Of a stretch of DNA of 64,000 nucleotides, positions 62,230 through 64,000 are shown one piece after another. This DNA is from Flammeovirgaceae bacterium SG7u.111 (lineage in GTDB: Bacteria; Bacteroidota; Bacteroidia; Cytophagales; Flammeovirgaceae), in contig CP139021.1 in assembly GCA_034044135.1 (NCBI GenBank), forward strand, positions 1 to 64,000, in the 5' to 3' direction. The stretch's first letter is position 1, and each line of letters begins with the position of its first letter. The notes beneath the pieces are model-generated. The model saw only the letters and a list, made by a program, of their open reading frames with translations, did no database searches and had not been told where the DNA came from. Made by a program: the position numbers and the translations under genes.

Positions 62230-64000
62230 ATGAGAAATAAGACCGGAATAATTACTTTAACCATTATCATCACGGCACTGAGTTTATTTTACTTATCCTT
62301 TACGTTGGTGTCGAGAGGTATAAATGAGGAGGCTAATGAGTACGCTGCCGACGCAAGTGGTAAGATCAACTACTTTGCGAAGCAAGCATACCTTGATTCA
62401 CTCTGGAACAAGCCTGTGTACAACTTCCTTGGGATGGAGTTTACGTACAAAGATGTAAAAGAGCGTGAGCTGAACTTAGGTCTTGACCTTAGAGGAGGTA
62501 TGCACGTAACTCTTGAAATTTCTCCAGTAGAAATTTTAGTTGCATTGTCTGGCGATAACCCAGATCCTGATTTTAGAGAAGCACTTAAAGTTGCTGAATC
62601 GAAGCAGGCAAGTAGCCAAGCTACTTTCACCGAGTTGTTTTTCCAATCTCTAAGTGAACTAGCTCCAAATAAGTCACTTGCTAGCATTTTTGCAAATAGC
62701 GCTAACAGGGGGCGTATCGACTTTGGTTCTACTGATGAGCAAGTAAGGAAAGTAATTGAAGAAGAAGTAGAAGGTGCAATTGACCGTGCTTTTAACGTAA
62801 TCAGAACTAGGATTGATAAATTTGGTGTTTCGCAACCAGTTATTCAGCGTATCCAAGGAACTGGCCGTATCCAGTTGGAATTACCAGGTGTTGATAACCC
62901 GCAGCGTATCAGAAAACTTTTGCAAGGTGTTGCTAAGTTGGAATTTTTAGAAGTATGGACTCCACAAGAATTCTCTCCTTACCTTACTAGGGTAAATGAT
63001 TACTTGGTGAAAAAGAAAAAAGCTGAGAAAGCTGTTCAGACCGAAAATACTACTGAAGAATTGGTTACAGAGAGTGAAGAAGCTCCTGCAGCTCAAGAGG
63101 AAGAGTCGTTATTCGATTCTGAAGACATAAATGCTGATTCTGCTGCTGCTGATTCCTTATTGCAAGAACTTGCCGAGCCTGAAGTTTCTGACCTTTTCTT
63201 ATTGCTCCGTGCTAGAGATGCCCTGCTATACAGCATGTCAGATACTGGCAAAATCAATAAGATTATCAACGATGAGGCTGTTCAAGCTCTTCTTCCTCCA
63301 GATTTGCAGTTTATGTGGGATGTGAAACCAATAGCTGGTGCTGATAATATCCCTACTGAAAATATTATGCTTTATGCAGTGAGAAAAAGCCGTATAAGCG
63401 GTGCTCCACTTACTGGTGAAGTAATAGTAGATGCAAACCAAAGTTTTGACCAAAGAGGTATGCCTGATGTTTCCATGTCAATGAACATTGAGGGTGCTAA
63501 GAAATGGAAAAAGCTTACAGGGAAAAACGTAAACAAGCAAATTGCTATCGCCCTTGATGGCTATGTGTATTCTGCTCCAAACGTAATCCAAGAGATTGCG
63601 GGCGGTAATTCTTCTATCACTGGTAACTTCACCGTAGAAGAGGCAAAAGATTTGGCTAATGTACTGAAAGCTGGTAAACTTCCTGCTCCTACTCGAATTG
63701 TAGAAGAAGTAGTAGTTGGTCCTTCACTTGGTATGGAAGCTCAAAACCAAGGTATTATTTCAGTAGTAGCAGGTTTGATCGTGGTTGTGTTGTTCATGAT
63801 TGCTTACTACTCAAAAGGTGGTATGGTAGCAAATATCGCACTTGTGATCAATATCTTCTTCATATTGGGTGTATTGGCTCAATTAGGAGCTGCGTTAACT
63901 TTGCCAGGTATTGCTGGTATCGTACTTACCATCGGTATGTCGATTGATGCGAACGTATTGATTTTCGAGAGAATTAGGGAAGAGCTCAAGAAAGATTCGG
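62230..64000 (+). CDS. secD: Protein translocase subunit SecD or SecDF, 5' part
   Basis: The motor subunit that uses the proton gradient to pull proteins through SecYEG on the periplasmic side. The frame is open from ATG at 62230 to the window end (590 codons). TM1 is near residues 6-27; ELNLGLDLRGGMHVTLEI is the P1 signature; RTRIDKFGVSQPVIQRIQGTGRIQLELPGV and the later GPSLGMEAQNQGIISVVAGLIVVVLFM start the membrane half. An acidic low-complexity insert (about 265-300) sits in the P1 domain. Whether SecF is fused lies outside the window, as is common in Bacteroidota. Confidence 0.95.
   Translation, partial: MRNKTGIITLTIIITALSLFYLSFTLVSRGINEEANEYAADASGKINYFAKQAYLDSLWNKPVYNFLGMEFTYKDVKERELNLGLDLRGGMHVTLEISPVEILVALSGDNPDPDFREALKVAESKQASSQATFTELFFQSLSELAPNKSLASIFANSANRGRIDFGSTDEQVRKVIEEEVEGAIDRAFNVIRTRIDKFGVSQPVIQRIQGTGRIQLELPGVDNPQRIRKLLQGVAKLEFLEVWTPQEFSPYLTRVNDYLVKKKKAEKAVQTENTTEELVTESEEAPAAQEEESLFDSEDINADSAAADSLLQELAEPEVSDLFLLLRARDALLYSMSDTGKINKIINDEAVQALLPPDLQFMWDVKPIAGADNIPTENIMLYAVRKSRISGAPLTGEVIVDANQSFDQRGMPDVSMSMNIEGAKKWKKLTGKNVNKQIAIALDGYVYSAPNVIQEIAGGNSSITGNFTVEEAKDLANVLKAGKLPAPTRIVEEVVVGPSLGMEAQNQGIISVVAGLIVVVLFMIAYYSKGGMVANIALVINIFFILGVLAQLGAALTLPGIAGIVLTIGMSIDANVLIFERIREELKKDS

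Noticed and set aside
1-64000. CRISPR array, tRNA, rRNA, insertion sequence or prophage
   Set aside because: No regularly spaced direct repeats, tRNA-like cloverleaf ends, rRNA stretches or transposase/integrase motifs were noticed on reading; a covariance-model scan was not possible.

Overview
The window looks like chromosomal DNA of a member of the Bacteroidota, most likely a Cytophagales-type marine or soil bacterium. The grounds are AT-rich intergenic DNA with few Shine-Dalgarno sequences, promoters of the TTTG-N19-TAnnTTTG type (clearest before rplP), and families typical of the phylum: DUF5916 outer-membrane proteins, LytS/LytTR pairs, the DsbD-thioredoxin fusion, DUF5522, and BlaI with an M56 peptidase. 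The genus cannot be fixed by reading. No tRNA, rRNA, CRISPR array, transposase or phage gene was seen.

Layout. 1-300 is the tail of an unrecognised basic protein, followed by a terminator. 457-7401 is a TetR-controlled tripartite RND efflux operon (regulator, TolC-like channel, adaptor, pump) with a probable operator. 7490-8557 is meaB on the minus strand. 8718-11306 is an overlapping three-gene membrane cassette (DUF2157, DUF4401, GDYXXLXY). An M20 peptidase follows, then a LytS-type kinase with its LytTR regulator, a small membrane protein, a CcmF-type haem lyase, rimM, glmM and a cysteine desulfurase.

21779-32721 is a long ribosomal-protein run: rplP-rpmC-rpsQ-rplN-rplX-rplE-rpsN-rpsH-rplF-rplR-rpsE-rpmD-rplO-secY-map-infA-rpmJ-rpsM-rpsK-rpsD-rpoA-rplQ. 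It starts at rplP with its own promoter. The usual upstream S10-operon genes (rpsJ to rpsC) are not next to it. carA follows after a terminator.

34070-43738 holds envelope and signalling genes: an ECF sigma factor with a membrane protein that looks like an anti-sigma joined to a beta-rich periplasmic domain; a DUF5916 protein; a BlaI-type repressor and M56 peptidase preceded by three near-identical palindromes; a DsbD-type reductase; and a 50-residue membrane protein. 43864-54173 carries a carotenoid-biosynthesis protein, a large BNR-repeat secreted protein, trkA and trkH for potassium uptake, a small membrane protein, a two-gene ThrE-type exporter and radA. 54204-59376 has a TPR-SpoIIE phosphatase, a Dabb protein, a broken gene with two lesions, holB and a DUF1080 lipoprotein. 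59422-62106 is a patch of small genes (DUF5522, short membrane or secreted proteins) around an alpha/beta hydrolase. The window ends inside secD or secDF.

No single locus is clearly a new defence or mobile system. The best candidates for a second look are the triple-operator BlaI/M56 locus with its unusual coiled-coil C-terminus, the sigma/anti-sigma-barrel pair, the split S10 operon with a structured leader, and the decaying gene at 56745-57339.
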